From the NCBI RefSeq assembly GCF_003014675.1, contig NZ_PYAU01000001.1, forward strand, positions 248,001 through 312,000: 64,000 nucleotides of DNA, written 5' to 3'. A model generated the notes under the pieces. It worked only from the letters and a program-made list of their open reading frames with translations, made no database searches and had not been told where the DNA came from. A program made the translations under genes and the position numbers. Numbering within the stretch: position 1 is the stretch's first letter; every line of letters begins with the position of its first letter. This DNA comes from Labedella gwakjiensis. Its GTDB lineage: Bacteria > Actinomycetota > Actinomycetes > Actinomycetales > Microbacteriaceae. Positions 62,668 through 64,000 of this stretch are shown here, in pieces.

Positions 62668-63637
62668 ATGCCATCCGTTTTCGACGCACCCGACTACCCG
62701 TTCGACTTCACCGCGACCCGACGCAGTGGAGGACGCACACCGCCGTCGCCAGCAGCCGAGGGCCTGCACCGGGTTCGGCGCGGGGTGTACGTGCCGACCG
62801 AGAAGTGGTCGGCGATGGATCCGGACGACAGGTATCGCGCGTTCATCCATGCCACGCTGGCCTGCTCGCCGACCGCGCCTGTTCTCAGCCACTTCTCCGC
62901 CGCAGCGATCCATCACCTACCGATCGTCGGGTCGTGGCCGGAGACCGTGCACACGATCATCGATGAGGCGTCCGGGGTCGCTCCTCTGGGCTCTACAGCC
63001 GGCACCGGACGTCCCGACCACCTGCGATCGTGGTCGTGGGCGGCGTCAACTGCACGGCTCTCGAGCGGACCATCGTCGACGTCGCCCGCTCGGGAGCGCG
63101 CGCCTCGGCGCTCGCGATGGCGGATCACGCAATGTCGCGGGGCATGACGAGCGCCAGGGCCCTGTTGGATGAAGACTCGGCCCTCGGTCCCGGCCGTGGA
63201 TCTCAGCAGAGCCGGCACTGCTCTCGATGGCGTCGTCCCTCTCCGCGAACGGCGGAGAGTCCTTCGTGCGTCTCCTTCTCCACGACGCCGGCTTCGTGCC
63301 TCCGCGGCTGCAACATCGCTATGACGACGACGCGGGCCTCGTGGGATACGTCGACTTCGCGTGGCCCGACCTCGGAATCGTCCTCGAGTTCGATGGTCGA
63401 CGGAAGTACTCCGCCGCAGAATTCGCGGCAGGACGAACTCCGGAGGAGGTCGTCTGGGCGGAGAAGCGCTGCGAGGATCGACTCCGCGCGCTGGGCCTCC
63501 AGGTTCTCCGTGTCACCTGGGAGGACCTCGGCGGGCAGAACCCCGCCGTCGTGGCGATGGTCGCTTCCGCAGGAGTCACTCGACGGCCGCAGATCGGCAT
63601 CGAGGGCGCCAGGTATACCTGGCGCCCTCGATCGTGA
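62668..63637 (+). pseudogene. AbiEi-like N-domain / DUF559-like C-domain gene, twice frameshifted
   Basis: Three consecutive fragments in three frames read as one protein. Frame one: 62668 to about 62976 (ATRRSGGRTPPSPAAEGLHRVRRGVYVP ... HTIIDEASG), an AbiEi-antitoxin-like winged-helix start. Frame two: about 62976 to 63190 (VVVGGVNCTALERTIVDVARSGARASALAMADHAMSRG). Frame three: about 63190 to 63637 (GGESFVRLLLHDAGFVPPRLQ ... YVDFAWPDLGIVLEFDGRRKY ... RLRALGLQVLRVTWEDL), a DUF559/Vsr-like nuclease fold. The first shift is at a GGGG tract (62974-62977), consistent with loss of one G. GGAGGAAC precedes ATG 62668. Intact homologues are common in Microbacteriaceae; sequencing error at two sites is the alternative. 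Confidence 0.72.
63599..63632. terminator. Bidirectional terminator, perfect 34-base palindrome
   Basis: 17-base arms ATCGAGGGCGCCAGGTA and complement pair with no loop base. It sits at the end of the frameshifted gene (inside its last codons) and 18 bases before the convergent glpD stop. Confidence 0.85.
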
Positions 63638-63649
63638 GTAGCTCCTTCG

Positions 63650-64000
63650 TCAGTCGGTGACGGCCGCGATATCGGGGGCCTCGAGACGCACACGATCGGC
63701 GGATTCGTCGTCCGGCTGCTCCTGCGACGCCCGCTCGGCCGCGACACGCTTGAGGTAGTTCTGCACTTCGCGTTCCGTGCGCTCCTCGTCCCAGCCGAGG
63801 ACGTCGGCCATGAGTGCCGCGGCGATCGGCGCGGCCGACACTCCGCGATCCCATGCCTCGATCGAGATGCGGGTGCGTCGCGCCAGCACGTCCTCGAGGT
63901 GAAGGGCCCCCTCGTGCGATGCCGCGTAGACGACTTCCGCCTGCAGGTAGTCGTCGGCTCCCGGAAGGGGCTCGGCGAGCTCCGGTCGGTTCCGGATCAG
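63650..64000 (-). CDS. glpD: Glycerol-3-phosphate dehydrogenase, C-terminal part (5' end beyond window)
   Basis: 117 codons visible, continuing past the window edge. The stretch YLQAEVVYAASHEGALHLEDVLARRTRISIEAWDRG ... LMADVLGWDEERTEREVQNYLKRVAAE matches the C-terminal DAO_C domain of FAD-dependent GlpD, which feeds electrons from glycerol-3-phosphate into the quinone pool. The active site lies outside. No start can be assigned here. Confidence 0.9.
   Translation of the reverse strand: MIRNRPELAEPLPGADDYLQAEVVYAASHEGALHLEDVLARRTRISIEAWDRGVSAAPIAAALMADVLGWDEERTEREVQNYLKRVAAERASQEQPDDESADRVRLEAPDIAAVTD

Noticed and set aside
1-64000. tRNA, rRNA, insertion sequences, prophage or integrase genes
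   Set aside because: No TPsiC-like arms, transposase or integrase motifs or long terminal inverted repeats were noticed by eye; a tRNAscan-SE run would settle the tRNA question.

Overview
The window is high-GC DNA, densely packed with genes that mostly overlap by 1-8 bases, from an actinobacterium. The best fit is the family Microbacteriaceae. This rests on the fused dipeptide-type ATPase, the sucC-sucD-DUF6350-purN-purH order, the DUF3817-guaA pair, the glyA-folD pair behind a ZTP riboswitch, and several genes whose -10 hexamer (TANNNT) lies 6-7 bases before the start codon (leaderless transcripts). The genus is not determined. No tRNA, rRNA, insertion sequence, prophage or CRISPR array was seen. 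Most of the window is ordinary chromosome; the accessory-looking parts are noted below.

Layout. 1-7.2 kb: a peptide/nickel-type ABC importer operon on the minus strand (binding protein, two permeases, fused ATPase, amidase cut by the window edge). It diverges from a GntR/FadR-type regulator, and a near-perfect FadR-type operator lies on the operon promoter. 7.2-10.1 kb: glyA-folD-ybaK-like, one-carbon metabolism behind a ZTP riboswitch. 10.1-14.2 kb: a pentapeptide-repeat protein, then a leaderless operon of DinB-like protein, GH20 hexosaminidase and NagA. 14.2-20.6 kb: a complete six-gene Mrp Na+/H+ antiporter operon. 21.2-23.3 kb: an unusual membrane-anchored sigma factor fused to its own zinc-finger anti-sigma-like segment and an Ig-like C-terminus. 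23.3-27.4 kb: an MFS exporter, purU, a YrdB-type membrane protein and a GlcD-type FAD oxidase.

27.4-32.9 kb: a sugar ABC importer without its own ATPase (binding protein and two permeases) between a ROK kinase and a ROK repressor. Its binding protein resembles the DasA/NgcE group, so it may feed the GlcNAc genes at 11-14 kb (inference). 33-40.9 kb: a small lipoprotein, a large secreted subtilase, an hsp20 gene with both CIRCE and HAIR operators, icd (TTG start), a GNAT protein, an alkyltransferase-like protein and a lipoprotein. 40.9-46.2 kb: a heterodimeric ABC exporter and a membrane-anchored DDAH-like protein. 46.3-52 kb: purH, purN, DUF6350, sucD, sucC.

52.1-64 kb: an MpaB-type oxygenase, the PcrA/UvrD helicase, a glycerophosphodiesterase, a Bax-inhibitor-1 protein, guaA with DUF3817, SURF1, a CPA2 antiporter with a separate KhtT-like regulatory protein, a twice-frameshifted AbiEi/DUF559-like pseudogene, and the 3' end of glpD. 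Convergent gene ends carry strong palindromic terminators at 33.5, 38.07, 40.87, 57.57 and 63.6 kb, and another follows sucD at 49.84 kb.

Functional threads: purine and one-carbon metabolism (glyA, folD, purU, purH, purN, guaA), amino-sugar salvage, cation/pH homeostasis (Mrp, CPA2/KhtT), the TCA cycle (icd, sucCD), and envelope or stress sensing (the sigma fusion, hsp20).
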